DNA of 20,461 nt from the NCBI GenBank assembly GCA_017883495.1, contig JADGNL010000115.1, forward strand, positions 1 to 20,461. The letters are read 5' to 3'. Every line of letters starts with the position of its first letter. The stretch's first letter is position 1. The notes under the pieces were generated by a model. It saw only the letters and a list, made by a program, of their open reading frames with translations, had not been told where the DNA came from and searched no databases. Positions 1-7,158 of the stretch are shown here, piece after piece. The position numbers and the translations under genes were made by a program. The DNA comes from Methanomicrobiales archaeon (lineage in GTDB: Archaea; Halobacteriota; Methanomicrobia; Methanomicrobiales; Methanospirillaceae).

Positions 1-138
1 ACCCCCGCCTTCCGGATGACGGGAGCTCGCGCCGCTCCTTTCCGCCGCGCCTCACGCGGTCGAAGATGCCTTTTCAGGAGCTGCGACGCTGCGGCGGAAT
101 CCGCCGGTGCAGGAGGGCCACGTCTCGTCGTTCGGACG

Positions 139-150
139 AAACAGAAAAAG
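139..150 (-). terminator. Oligo-T end of thermosome transcript
   Basis: Just after the thermosome stop codon the minus strand reads CCTTCGCCTTTTTCTGTTTC. Archaeal RNA polymerase commonly terminates at such U-rich stretches without needing a hairpin. The rest of 1-157 shows no gene. It holds a 7-bp inverted repeat (CGGCGGA at 92-98, TCCGCCG at 100-106) of unknown role. Confidence 0.5.
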
Positions 151-157
151 GCGAAGG

Positions 158-1774
158 TCAGTAGTCGCCCATGCCGCCGGGGCCGCCCTCGGGCATCTGC
201 GACTTGGAGCCCGCAATGACGTCGTCGATCCGGAGGATCATCACCGCGGCCTCGGTAGCCGACGAGATCGCCTGGGTCTTGACCCGGAGGGGCTCGACAA
301 CGCCGGCCGCCTCCATGTCGACGGCCTCGCCCGTCCTGACGTCGACTCCGGCCGTCGCGCAGCCCGAGTCGTGCGCGGCCCGCAGCGCGACGAGCGCGTC
401 GATCTGGTCGAGACCGGCGTTCTCGGCGATCGTGCGGGGGATCACTTCGAGGGCGTTCGCGAAAGCCTCCACCGCGAGCTGCTCGCGGCCGCCGATCGTG
501 GTGGCGTAGTCGCGAAGCGACCGGGCGAGCGCGATCTCGGGGGCACCGCCGCCGACAACGTACTTGCCGTCCTCGACCACGATCCCGACCACGCGGATCG
601 CGTCGTGAATGGCGCGCTCGAGCTCGTCGACCACGTGCTCGGTCCCGCCGTGGAGCAGGATCGTGACCGCGCGCGGGTTCTGGCATTGCTCGATCACGAC
701 CACCTCGTCCGCGGCCATGACCCGCTCCTCGACGAGCCCGGCACAGCCGAGGTTCTCGGGCTGGATGTCGTCGAGCGTGGTCAGGATCCGGGCGCCGGTC
801 GCGCGGGCGATGCGCTTCAGGTCCGATGTCTTGAGACGGCGGACGGCGAGGATGCCGGCCTTCGCGAGGTAATGCTGGGCGAGGTCGTCGATCCCCTTCT
901 GCGAGAAGACCACGTTCGCGCCCGTGGCGAGGACCTTCTCGGCCATCTCGCGGCTCATGCGCTGGTCGGCGTCCAGAAACGCCTGCTCCTGGCCCGCCGC
1001 CGTGATCTTGATCGTCGCTTTCGACTCGGTCTTCTTGTACTCGATCGGGGTGTTGAGCAGCAGGACCCGCGCGTTCTCGACCCGCTTCGGCATCCCGGGG
1101 TGGACCCGCTCCTTCGCGAGCACGACGCCCTCGACCAGGACCGAGTCGTCGAAGGAGCCGCCGACCTTCTTCTCGACCTTGACGTTCTCGGGGTCGACGG
1201 TCCCGTCCTCGTCGACGACCATCCCGACGGCCTTTACGACCATTGCTGCGAACTGGTCCATGGCGACCTCGGCGCCCTTGCCGGTCATCGCGGTCATCGC
1301 GATCCGGTAGAGCAGGGCCGTGTCGGACGGGGTGACCGGGCGGGCGAGTTCGGCCAGAAGTGCAGCGGCTCGGTCGGCCGCGAGCCGGTATCCGGCCGCG
1401 ATCACGGTCGGGTGAACCTCGTCGCCCACCAGCGCCTCGGCCCGGGTGAGGAGTTCGGCCGCAAGTACGACGGCCGTGGTGGTGCCGTCGCCCGCCTCCT
1501 GATCCTGCGTCTTGGCGATCTCGACCATCATCTTGGCGGCCGGGTGCTCGATGTCCATCTCGTCCACGATCGTCGCGCCGTCGTTCGTGATCACGATGTC
1601 CCCGATCCCCGAGACGAGCATCTTGTCCATGCCGAGCGGGCCGAGGGTCGAGCGGACCGCGTTCGCAACGGCCTTCGCGGCCGCGATATTGTTGCCGAGA
1701 GCCTCGCGCCCGCGGGTCTGGGTCGTTCCCTCCCTCAGAATGATGATGGGCTGTCCTCCTTGCACCTGGGCCAT
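158..1774 (-). CDS. thsA: Thermosome subunit (group II chaperonin)
   Basis: This 538-residue protein is a thermosome subunit, the archaeal group II chaperonin that forms double-ring cytosolic complexes and refolds proteins using ATP. The equatorial ATP-binding signatures are visible: NDGATI near residue 64 and GDGTTTA near residue 95. A second equatorial element, VVGGGAPEIALA, lies in the C-terminal half, and the chain ends in a Gly/Met-rich tail, GGPGGMGDY, usual for this family. The length matches the family (about 540-550). I chose the ATG at 1774 over an in-frame upstream ATG at 1804 because the family begins at MAQ and because an AGGTG ribosome-binding site lies at 1782-1786, 7 nt upstream. 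A TATA box lies at about 1811-1820. It appears to be a single-gene transcript ending in an oligo-T run. The subunit letter cannot be settled from this window. Confidence 0.95.
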   Translation of the reverse strand: MAQVQGGQPIIILREGTTQTRGREALGNNIAAAKAVANAVRSTLGPLGMDKMLVSGIGDIVITNDGATIVDEMDIEHPAAKMMVEIAKTQDQEAGDGTTTAVVLAAELLTRAEALVGDEVHPTVIAAGYRLAADRAAALLAELARPVTPSDTALLYRIAMTAMTGKGAEVAMDQFAAMVVKAVGMVVDEDGTVDPENVKVEKKVGGSFDDSVLVEGVVLAKERVHPGMPKRVENARVLLLNTPIEYKKTESKATIKITAAGQEQAFLDADQRMSREMAEKVLATGANVVFSQKGIDDLAQHYLAKAGILAVRRLKTSDLKRIARATGARILTTLDDIQPENLGCAGLVEERVMAADEVVVIEQCQNPRAVTILLHGGTEHVVDELERAIHDAIRVVGIVVEDGKYVVGGGAPEIALARSLRDYATTIGGREQLAVEAFANALEVIPRTIAENAGLDQIDALVALRAAHDSGCATAGVDVRTGEAVDMEAAGVVEPLRVKTQAISSATEAAVMILRIDDVIAGSKSQMPEGGPGGMGDY

Positions 1775-1781
1775 ACTATCA

Positions 1782-1786
1782 CACCT
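1782..1786 (-). promoter_or_regulatory. Ribosome-binding site of thermosome
   Basis: The minus strand reads AGGTG followed by 7 nt and then ATG at 1774. This matches the archaeal anti-Shine-Dalgarno core and decides the start in favour of 1774 over 1804. Confidence 0.65.
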
Positions 1787-1810
1787 ATGGCTGTAAAGGT
1801 GCATTATGGT

Positions 1811-1820
1811 TCTATAAAAG
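1811..1820 (-). promoter_or_regulatory. TATA box of thermosome promoter
   Basis: The minus strand reads CTTTTATAGA, a good archaeal TATA element. It predicts a transcription start near 1788, giving a short leader of about 14 nt that contains the AGGTG ribosome-binding site. Confidence 0.6.
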
Positions 1821-1845
1821 AGTTACCCGCGGGGCGGGCACCGGA

Positions 1846-2343
1846 TCACGTTCCCATGAGCGTCCTCTGCCCCGGCGGGAGCCGCCGCCCGAACGCCTGG
1901 GACGGCCCGGCGCAGACGAGAACGAAGGACCGATCCGCCCCGCCCGCGATCGCGACGAAGGCCGGGTCCGGCGTTTCGGCGTAGAGCACGACCATCGCGA
2001 ACGCCGAACGGGCGCGGAGCTGGTGACCCAGGCTCCGCCGCACGGCCCCGTCCTCGTCGTAGAGGGCCGGCGCGTGCTCGACCACGACGATCGCCTCGCG
2101 CGCGGACGCGAGCTCGCGGAGGAGTTCCCGGGCCGAGCGGACGCGCCGGAGCCGGCACCGGTGGACGACCGGATCGAGGCACTCGGGCAGGGCCGAACCC
2201 TCCGAGCAGATGCAAACGGCCGGGAACCGGGCCGTGGTCTTATCGGCGAGCAGGGCCGCGACGCAGTCGGGCGGGCCGAGCAGGGTGTGGAGCCGGCCGG
2301 CCTCGAAGGTGACCCCGGGGCAGAGTGGCAGATGCATGATCAT
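1846..2343 (-). CDS. Small RecA/RadB-like protein lacking a functional Walker A
   Basis: This 165-residue protein is not one I can name. Its order of elements follows the RecA/RadB/KaiC fold. A segment GRLHTLLGPPDCVAALLA (residues 16-33) sits where the Walker A loop GPPGSGKT would be, but without the Lys-Thr. AVCICSEGS (42-50) resembles the strand that carries DTEG in RadB. AIVVVEHAPALY (84-95) resembles the Walker B strand and following helix (IVVDSxxALY). A final strand AMVVLYAE (116-123) and GGADRSFVLV (near 134) resemble the end of the RadB core. By family knowledge, loss of the P-loop Lys-Thr should abolish ATP hydrolysis. Two in-frame ATGs (2343 and 2337) are possible starts. The gene lies on the same strand as the thermosome, 71 bp upstream of it, which has its own promoter. 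Fold assignment is inference. Confidence 0.6.
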   Translation of the reverse strand: MIMHLPLCPGVTFEAGRLHTLLGPPDCVAALLADKTTARFPAVCICSEGSALPECLDPVVHRCRLRRVRSARELLRELASAREAIVVVEHAPALYDEDGAVRRSLGHQLRARSAFAMVVLYAETPDPAFVAIAGGADRSFVLVCAGPSQAFGRRLPPGQRTLMGT

Positions 2344-2403
2344 CCCTGCTCCGCCAGGGTATATGAGGGGTGACGATTGCGGTGTGAAAGTGAAGATGCA
2401 GAC

Positions 2404-2413
2404 GTGTATTTAT
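2404..2413 (+). promoter_or_regulatory. TATA-like element of dedA/mntP operon
   Basis: The plus strand reads TGTATTTATT about 25-34 bp upstream of the ATG at 2438, where no ribosome-binding site is seen. The spacing fits a leaderless or nearly leaderless transcript. Confidence 0.4.
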
Positions 2414-2437
2414 TTGTCGGGGGCCAACCTGTATCCG

Positions 2438-3097
2438 ATGTCGGAAACGCCCGGAGTCCTGGACCTCCTGCTCCACCTGGACAAGTTCCTCTTCCCGGTG
2501 GTCCAGCAGTACGGCACCTGGGCCTATGGGCTCCTCTTCCTGATCATCTTCATCGAGACGGGCCTCGTCGTCTTTCCGTTCCTCCCCGGCGACTCGCTCC
2601 TCTTCATCGCGGGCGCCTTCGCCGGCGCCGGCGTGCTCGATATCCGCGTGATTATCCCGCTCCTGCTGGTCGCGGCCGTCGCCGGCGACCACGCGAACTA
2701 CTGGATCGGCCGGCGGATCGGCGACCGCGTGCTCGACTGGGACAACCGGCTCGTCCGACCCCAGTACGTCCGCTCGGCCCAGGAGTTCTTCGACCGGCAC
2801 GGGAAGAAGTCGATCTTCCTCGCCCGCTTCGTCCCGTTCATCCGGACGTTCACGCCGTTCCTCTCGGGGATCGGGAAGATGCACTATCCCGAGTTCGTGA
2901 AGTGGGAGTTTGCGGGGAGCCTCTGCTGGATCCTCCTCTTCGTCGGCGGGGGCTACTTCTTCGGCAACATCCCGATCATTCAGGGCAACCTGACCCTGCT
3001 CATCATTCTGATCATCGGCGCGTCCTTCGTCGTGATCGGCATCGGGCTCCTCCGCGAATACCGGGAGCGGATCGGGAAGCGGCTCCGCCGCCAGTAG
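2438..3097 (+). CDS. DedA-family membrane protein
   Basis: This 219-residue integral membrane protein belongs to the DedA/VTT (SNARE-associated) family, whose members act in envelope homeostasis and in some cases lipid flipping. Family marks seen are FIETGLVVFPFLPGDSLLF in the first third, GDHANYWIGRRIG in the middle, and ARFVPFIRTFTPFLSGIG, which carries the conserved Arg and Pro residues essential in characterised DedA proteins. Several hydrophobic helices cover most of the length, and the last one ends in a basic tail (RERIGKRLRRQ). The ATG at 2438 gives the usual family length. An in-frame ATG at 2397 would add an atypical 14 residues. A TATA-like element sits 25-34 bp upstream of 2438. 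mntP begins 7 bp after its stop, so the two genes are probably cotranscribed. The transported substrate cannot be told from sequence. Confidence 0.9.
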   Translation: MSETPGVLDLLLHLDKFLFPVVQQYGTWAYGLLFLIIFIETGLVVFPFLPGDSLLFIAGAFAGAGVLDIRVIIPLLLVAAVAGDHANYWIGRRIGDRVLDWDNRLVRPQYVRSAQEFFDRHGKKSIFLARFVPFIRTFTPFLSGIGKMHYPEFVKWEFAGSLCWILLFVGGGYFFGNIPIIQGNLTLLIILIIGASFVVIGIGLLREYRERIGKRLRRQ

Positions 3098-3104
3098 CAC
3101 CGCC

Positions 3105-3671
3105 ATGGACCTCGTCTCGGTACTGCTGATCGCGGTCGGGCTCTCGATGGACGCGTTCGCCGTCGCGATCGGGCGCGGGGCCGTCCTTCCGCGCGCCGAG
3201 CGCGCCCGAGGGGCGCTCGCGATGGCGCTCGCCTTCGGCATCTTTCAGGCCCTGATGCCGGTTGCGGGCTGGCTCCTCGGTTCGGCCTTCGCCGAATTCA
3301 TCGGCGGGATTGACCACTGGATCGCGTTTCTGCTTCTCGCGGGGATCGGCGGCCGGATGATCTACGAGGCTGCCGCCGGGCACGAGGATACCGATCGTCC
3401 GGCTCTCACCCTCAGGGTGCTGCTCCTGCTCGCCGTTGCCACGAGCATCGACGCGCTCGCCGTCGGGATCGGCCTGCGGCTCGCGGACCCCGCAACTCCG
3501 ATCCTCGCGGCGGGCCTCCTGATCGGCGTGGTCACCTTTGGACTCTCTCTCGCGGGCGGCCTGCTCGGCAGCCGGCTGGGCGAACGGTTCGGCCGGGCCA
3601 TGGAGGTCGTCGGAGGCGTGGTGCTGATCGGGATCGGCCTGCGGATCCTGGTCACGCACCTCGCCGGGTAG
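3105..3671 (+). CDS. mntP: Putative manganese efflux pump MntP
   Basis: This 188-residue protein has about six membrane helices and matches the MntP (YebN) family, which exports Mn2+ across the cytoplasmic membrane. The family's paired internal repeats are clear: SMDAFAVAIG in helix 1 (Asp16) and SIDALAVGIGL in helix 4 (Asp116). These acidic residues are implicated in metal transport in the E. coli protein. The length is the family norm. The ATG lies 7 bp after the dedA stop with no obvious ribosome-binding site, so translation is probably coupled. The gene ends only 6 bp from the stop of the convergent hybrid kinase gene. No manganese riboswitch was seen upstream of this operon. Confidence 0.92.
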   Translation: MDLVSVLLIAVGLSMDAFAVAIGRGAVLPRAERARGALAMALAFGIFQALMPVAGWLLGSAFAEFIGGIDHWIAFLLLAGIGGRMIYEAAAGHEDTDRPALTLRVLLLLAVATSIDALAVGIGLRLADPATPILAAGLLIGVVTFGLSLAGGLLGSRLGERFGRAMEVVGGVVLIGIGLRILVTHLAG

Positions 3672-3677
3672 GGGGGG

Positions 3678-5987
3678 TCAGCCGCTGCCCGCGATGACGC
3701 GGCGGAGCTGGTCGTCGAGGTTCTGCAGGGAGAACGGCTTTGTCAGCACGCCAGCGAAACCGTAGTCGCGGTAGTTCGCCATCACCGGGTCGTTCGAGTA
3801 CCCGCTGCATACGATCGCCCGGACATCGGGATCGATCTCGAGGAGACGGCGGATCGTCTCGACACCACCGAGGCCCATCGGGGTCGTCAGGTCGAGGATC
3901 ACGGCGTCGAACCGGTCTCCCTCTGGGGCCTGCTGGAAGAGCTCGATCGCCTCGGCCCCGTCACTGGCAAATGCACCGCGGTATCCGAGGATCTCGAGCA
4001 TCTCCTCGCCGACCTCGCGGATCATCTCCTCGTCATCCATCCAGAGGACCCGCTCGTTGCCGCGGCGCGGCGTTTCGGCGACCGCGGCCTCGTGCTGCAC
4101 GGGGGCACGGCTGACCGGGAAGTAGACGGTAAAGGTGGTGCCGGCTCCGCCGGTGCGCGGCTCGACCTCGATCGTCCCGCCGTGGTTCCGGACGATCGAG
4201 TAGGCGACGGTTAATCCGAGGCCGCTTCCGGTCTGCTTGGTCGTGAAGTACGGCTCGTAGATCTTCGCGGCGTGCTCCTTCGGGATCCCGACCCCCGTGT
4301 CCGAGACCCGGACCCGGACGTAGTCGCCGGGCGCGAGGGTCAGGACCTCGTCCTCGGCGATCGTGACGTTCTCGGCCGAGACCGCGAGGGTTCCGCCCTC
4401 GGGCATGGCCTGGTCTGCGTTGATCACCAGGTTGTTGATCACCTGCTTGAGCTGATCCTCGTCGGCCTCGACGGGCCAGAGGTTCTTGGGGATGGAGAAC
4501 GTGGCCCGGGCCTTCGAGCCCGAGAGGGCGAAGAGGGTCGACTCGGCGAGGAAATCGGCGAGCTGGAGCACTCTCTTGATCGGCAGCCCCCCCCGGGCGA
4601 AGGTCAGGAGCTGCCGCGTGAGGTCGCGAGCGCGGTGTGCGGCCTTCTCGGCCTCGATGAGCCGTTCGTACGCCTTCTGGTCCTCAGGCAGGTGCGCCTT
4701 CGCGACCAGTATGTTCCCCTCGATCGCGGTGAGCGTGTTGTTGAAGTCGTGCGCGATCCCGCCCGCGAGTACGCCCACCGACTCGAGCCTCTCATTCTTG
4801 GCGAGGTCCTCCTCGACCCGCCGCTCGGCGGTCAGGTCGCGGAAGACGATCACGACCCCGATAATGTCCCCGTGGCCGTCACGGACGGGGGCAACGGTCT
4901 CGCCGAGCGGCCGCTCGGTACCGTCGCGGGAGATCAGGATCTTGTGCCTTGACCGGTGGCGGGGCGACCCCTGCTGCAGGACCAGCGCGACGGGATTGCC
5001 GCACGGCTCGCGCGAGCGTTCGTCCACGGCCCGGAAAACCTCGTCGATCCGTTGGCCGATGGCGTCCTGAGCGGCCCAGCCGGTCAGCTGCTCGGCCGTC
5101 CGGTTCAGGAGGCCGATCGTGCCACGGATGTCGGCCACGATCACACCCTCGCCAATGTTCCAGAGCGTGACGGCCAGCCGCTCCTTCTCGGCCGCGAGTG
5201 CCTCCTCGGCCCGTTTTCGCTCGGTGATGTCGGACATCGCGAGCAGGATGCGGTCGGTCTCGCCGCGCTCCTCGTATACCCAGCGGGCATTGAGGAGCAT
5301 CACGCGTCGCCCGAGGACCGGGAAATCGTGGTCGAGCTCGAGCCCCTCCTGTTGATTCGAGTGCATCAGGATCTTCTCGAGCAGAGCCAGGAACTCGGGG
5401 ATGTTCCAGACCTGGTCGGCGAGCTCGTGGATGAACCGCCCCTCGATCTTCTCCGGGGCTGTCTGGAAGGTCTCGTAGAAGGAGCGGTTCGCCGAGACGA
5501 TACGCAGGCGGTTGTCGAGCACGATCAGCACCTCGCGGATCGTGTCGACGATGTTCTCGGCGTACTCCCTCGCCCGCTGCAGCTGCTGGATCTGCTCGGT
5601 TCGCTCGCGCTCGATGCTGTAGCGGATGGAGCGGTTCAGGAGGTAGCCGTTCATCTGGCCTTTGACGAGGTAGGTGTAGGCGCCTTCGCGAAGGGCGTGG
5701 ATGGCCATCTCCTCGTCGGCGAGGCCGGAGACAACGATCACCGGGACGTGCGGAGAGACGGAGCGGATCTTGATCAGGGTCGCGAGGCCGTAGCTGTCGG
5801 GCAGGTTCAGGTCGAGCAGGATGGCGTCGAACGGCCGTTCCGAGAGCTGTGCCAGGGCGTCGGCGAGCCGGTCGACCGGGGTCACGTCGTAGCGCTCGGT
5901 GTTCATCTCGGCGAGCATCTCGCGGACGAGCCGTGCGTCGCCGGGGTTGTCCTCGACCAGCAGTACCCGGAGGGGCTCTTGGTCCGT
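3678..5987 (-). CDS. Hybrid histidine kinase, REC-PAS-PAS-HisKA-HATPase-REC, ACG start
   Basis: This 769-residue cytosolic hybrid kinase is numbered here from the ACG codon at 5987. An N-terminal receiver contains VLLVEDN (acidic pocket, near residues 8-14), the phosphoacceptor Asp59 in DAILLDLNLP and Lys109 in YLVKG. Two PAS regions follow (about 140-255 and 270-390). Next come HisKA with GGIAHDFNN (His413), the N box INNLVINADQA (near 517), the G boxes DTGVGIP and GSGLGL, and a second receiver with WMDDE (near 649), Asp699 and Lys in LTKPF. No transmembrane segment is seen. The first ATG (5918) would remove strand 1 and the acidic pocket of the first receiver. No ATG, GTG or TTG lies farther upstream in frame before a stop at 6054-6056. 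The ACG at 5987 sits 8 nt from a GGAGG, so it is either a rare start codon or a mutated or misread ATG. The gene follows a receiver-only regulator on the same strand. Confidence 0.88.
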   Translation of the reverse strand, partial: TDQEPLRVLLVEDNPGDARLVREMLAEMNTERYDVTPVDRLADALAQLSERPFDAILLDLNLPDSYGLATLIKIRSVSPHVPVIVVSGLADEEMAIHALREGAYTYLVKGQMNGYLLNRSIRYSIERERTEQIQQLQRAREYAENIVDTIREVLIVLDNRLRIVSANRSFYETFQTAPEKIEGRFIHELADQVWNIPEFLALLEKILMHSNQQEGLELDHDFPVLGRRVMLLNARWVYEERGETDRILLAMSDITERKRAEEALAAEKERLAVTLWNIGEGVIVADIRGTIGLLNRTAEQLTGWAAQDAIGQRIDEVFRAVDERSREPCGNPVALVLQQGSPRHRSRHKILISRDGTERPLGETVAPVRDGHGDIIGVVIVFRDLTAERRVEEDLAKNERLESVGVLAGGIAHDFNNTLTAIEGNILVAKAHLPEDQKAYERLIEAEKAAHRARDLTRQLLTFARGGLPIKRVLQLADFLAESTLFALSGSKARATFSIPKNLWPVEADEDQLKQVINNLVINADQAMPEGGTLAVSAENVTIAEDEVLTLAPGDYVRVRVSDTGVGIPKEHAAKIYEPYFTTKQTGSGLGLTVAYSIVRNHGGTIEVEPRTGGAGTTFTVYFPVSRAPVQHEAAVAETPRRGNERVLWMDDEEMIREVGEEMLEILGYRGAFASDGAEAIELFQQAPEGDRFDAVILDLTTPMGLGGVETIRRLLEIDPDVRAIVCSGYSNDPVMANYRDYGFAGVLTKPFSLQNLDDQLRRVIAGSG

Positions 5988-5995
5988 GGTTACCG

Positions 5996-6000
5996 CCTCC
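5996..6000 (-). promoter_or_regulatory. Shine-Dalgarno GGAGG placing the ACG start
   Basis: The minus strand reads GGAGG, then 8 nt, then ACG at 5987-5985. This is the only strong ribosome-binding site near the beginning of the kinase frame. It sits exactly where an ATG would be expected to open a complete receiver domain (T/M-D-Q-E-P-L-R-V-L-L-V-E-D-N). Confidence 0.65.
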
Positions 6001-6147
6001 TCGTGCCCGGCCCGGCCCGGGTCCTCGGCGGATCGTTGCTGAGAGGTGTCATCCTATCGTATCTCTCCCCATCGGGCATCGAAATGGTCCCCGACGCCTC
6101 TTCGAGCCCGTATTCTGCCGTATTTTCCCTTGATCGGCGGGGCTCAG

Positions 6148-6156
6148 GGTTATACT
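6148..6156 (-). promoter_or_regulatory. Possible TATA box for the hybrid kinase
   Basis: The minus strand reads AGTATAACC, similar to the better-placed TATA boxes at 6737-6746 and 13551-13560. It would give a leader of roughly 140 nt. Weaker alternatives in the same gap are AAAATACGG near 6119-6128 and GATACGATAG near 6054-6063. The gap 5988-6225 otherwise holds a GC hairpin at 6181-6197 (GCGCGG, 5-nt loop, CCGCGC), possibly the 3' end of the preceding transcript. Confidence 0.25.
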
Positions 6157-6225
6157 TGCGCGGACTCGTTTATGTAGTTTGCGCGGTCGAGCCGCGCGGG
6201 TGCGGAGCGGAGGCACCGGCGGCGA

Positions 6226-6711
6226 TCAGGCCGGCCGGGCCGCGGGGTTGGCGTTGTCGCTGTCGCCGGCCCCGGGGAGGCAGGCAATTCGCGACCAGTA
6301 CGCCCCGATCGAGGCGATCACCTCGAGGAACCGGTCCAGGTTGACCGGCTTGATGATGTAGGTGTTCGCGTGGGTCCGGTACGAGAACGCGATGTCCTCG
6401 TCGGCGGCCGACGTGGTCAGGACGACGACAGGGATCGCGCTGAGCCTGTCGTCGGCTTTGACCTCGCTGAGGACCTCGCGCCCGCTCTTCCGCGGGAGAT
6501 TCAGGTCGAGAAGGATCAGGTCCGGGCGCGGCGAGGAGCCGTGGGTGACTGAACCCCGCAGGTAGTCGAGCGCATCGACGCCGTCGCGTGCCACCGCGAT
6601 CTCGACCTTCTGGCCGTATGTTCTGAAGGCCTCGCGGATCAACCTTACGTCGCCGGCGTTGTCTTCGATCAGCAGCAGGTGCAGCCTCTCGGGCCGGGCT
6701 GAAGGGACCAT
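6226..6711 (-). CDS. Receiver-only response regulator, Rcp1-like
   Basis: This 161-residue protein is a single CheY-like receiver with no output domain. Visible residues are the acidic pair Glu16-Asp17 in LLLIEDN, the phosphoacceptor Asp69 in DLILLDLNLPRKSG, the switch Thr in VVVLTTS and the Lys in YIIKPVNLDRF. The last helix, FLEVIASIGAYW, is the extended type of the Rcp1 family, whose founding member takes phosphate from cyanobacterial phytochrome kinases. A 20-residue disordered tail follows. I chose the ATG at 6711 rather than 6756 because a strong TATA box lies 26 bp upstream, which makes a leaderless mRNA likely and leaves the upstream in-frame ATGs at or before the transcription start. 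It is a close paralogue of the regulator at 7148-7639. Probable partners are the adjacent kinases, an inference. Confidence 0.92.
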   Translation of the reverse strand: MVPSARPERLHLLLIEDNAGDVRLIREAFRTYGQKVEIAVARDGVDALDYLRGSVTHGSSPRPDLILLDLNLPRKSGREVLSEVKADDRLSAIPVVVLTTSAADEDIAFSYRTHANTYIIKPVNLDRFLEVIASIGAYWSRIACLPGAGDSDNANPAARPA

Positions 6712-6736
6712 ATGAAGCCCATGAGGGGCCTGAACG

Positions 6737-6746
6737 GTTATATACA
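6737..6746 (-). promoter_or_regulatory. TATA box of the third response regulator
   Basis: The minus strand reads GTATATAACC, the strongest TATA-like element in the window. It lies about 26 bp upstream of the ATG at 6711, as expected for a leaderless archaeal transcript. It separates this regulator from the kai operon that ends at 6769. Confidence 0.65.
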
Positions 6747-6768
6747 TTCCCTTCAATCGATGCTGAAT

Positions 6769-7158
6769 TCAGCCGCGCCCGCGGATGAGTTTGTCGATTG
6801 CAGCCACGAGCGGCGCGATCGAGTCCTCGCCCTTGACGAAACTCGCGGCCGCCCCCTTCTCGACGGCAGTGCGTCGGACCTCGCCGTCGAGCATCCCCGA
6901 CAGCACGATGACGGGCACGGACGGGGCCGCCTCGCGGACGGCCCCGATGGCAGCAGCGCCGTCAGCGTCGGGGAGGGAGAGGTCGAGGATGACGGCGGCG
7001 AACGGACCGGTGTGGAGGGCCTCGAGTCCCTCCGAGAGCCGTCGCGCCGGTTCGACCCGGAACCGGCCCGGAGCCGCTTCCTCCAGGAGCTCGGCCAGGA
7101 GCCGCAAGTCCGCCGGGTTGTCCTCGATCAGGAGAAGGGGGGTTCGATCACCCGACAT
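6769..7158 (-). CDS. Receiver-only response regulator, last gene of the kai operon
   Basis: This 129-residue CheY-like receiver has no output domain. It shows Glu12-Asp13 in LLLIEDN, phosphoacceptor Asp59 in AAVILDLSLPDADG, Ser87 in VIVLSG as the switch residue, and Lys109 in SFVKGED. The VKGE-type ending differs from the KPVN ending of the other two free receivers. It resembles the N-terminal receiver of the hybrid kinase at 3678-5987 (VVSG...YLVKG), so it may occupy a different step in the relay. The ATG at 7158 is preferred over an upstream in-frame ATG at 7179. It overlaps the 3' end of the preceding regulator gene by 11 bp, which implies translational coupling. Confidence 0.9.
   Translation of the reverse strand: MSGDRTPLLLIEDNPADLRLLAELLEEAAPGRFRVEPARRLSEGLEALHTGPFAAVILDLSLPDADGAAAIGAVREAAPSVPVIVLSGMLDGEVRRTAVEKGAAASFVKGEDSIAPLVAAIDKLIRGRG

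Noticed and set aside
92..106. Inverted repeat CGGCGGA/TCCGCCG as a hairpin terminator
   Set aside because: The loop is very short, no T run follows on either strand, and no gene clearly ends there; it is only noted.
107..1984. Long plus-strand open frame of 625 codons opposite the thermosome
   Set aside because: It is a shadow of the thermosome in GC-rich DNA, with Arg/Asp/His-rich composition and no recognisable domain.
5990..6052. 20-codon leader peptide frame (MTPLSNDPPR...) before the hybrid kinase
   Set aside because: It has an ATG and a TAA near the ACG start and could couple translation, but it has no ribosome-binding site of its own and no independent support.
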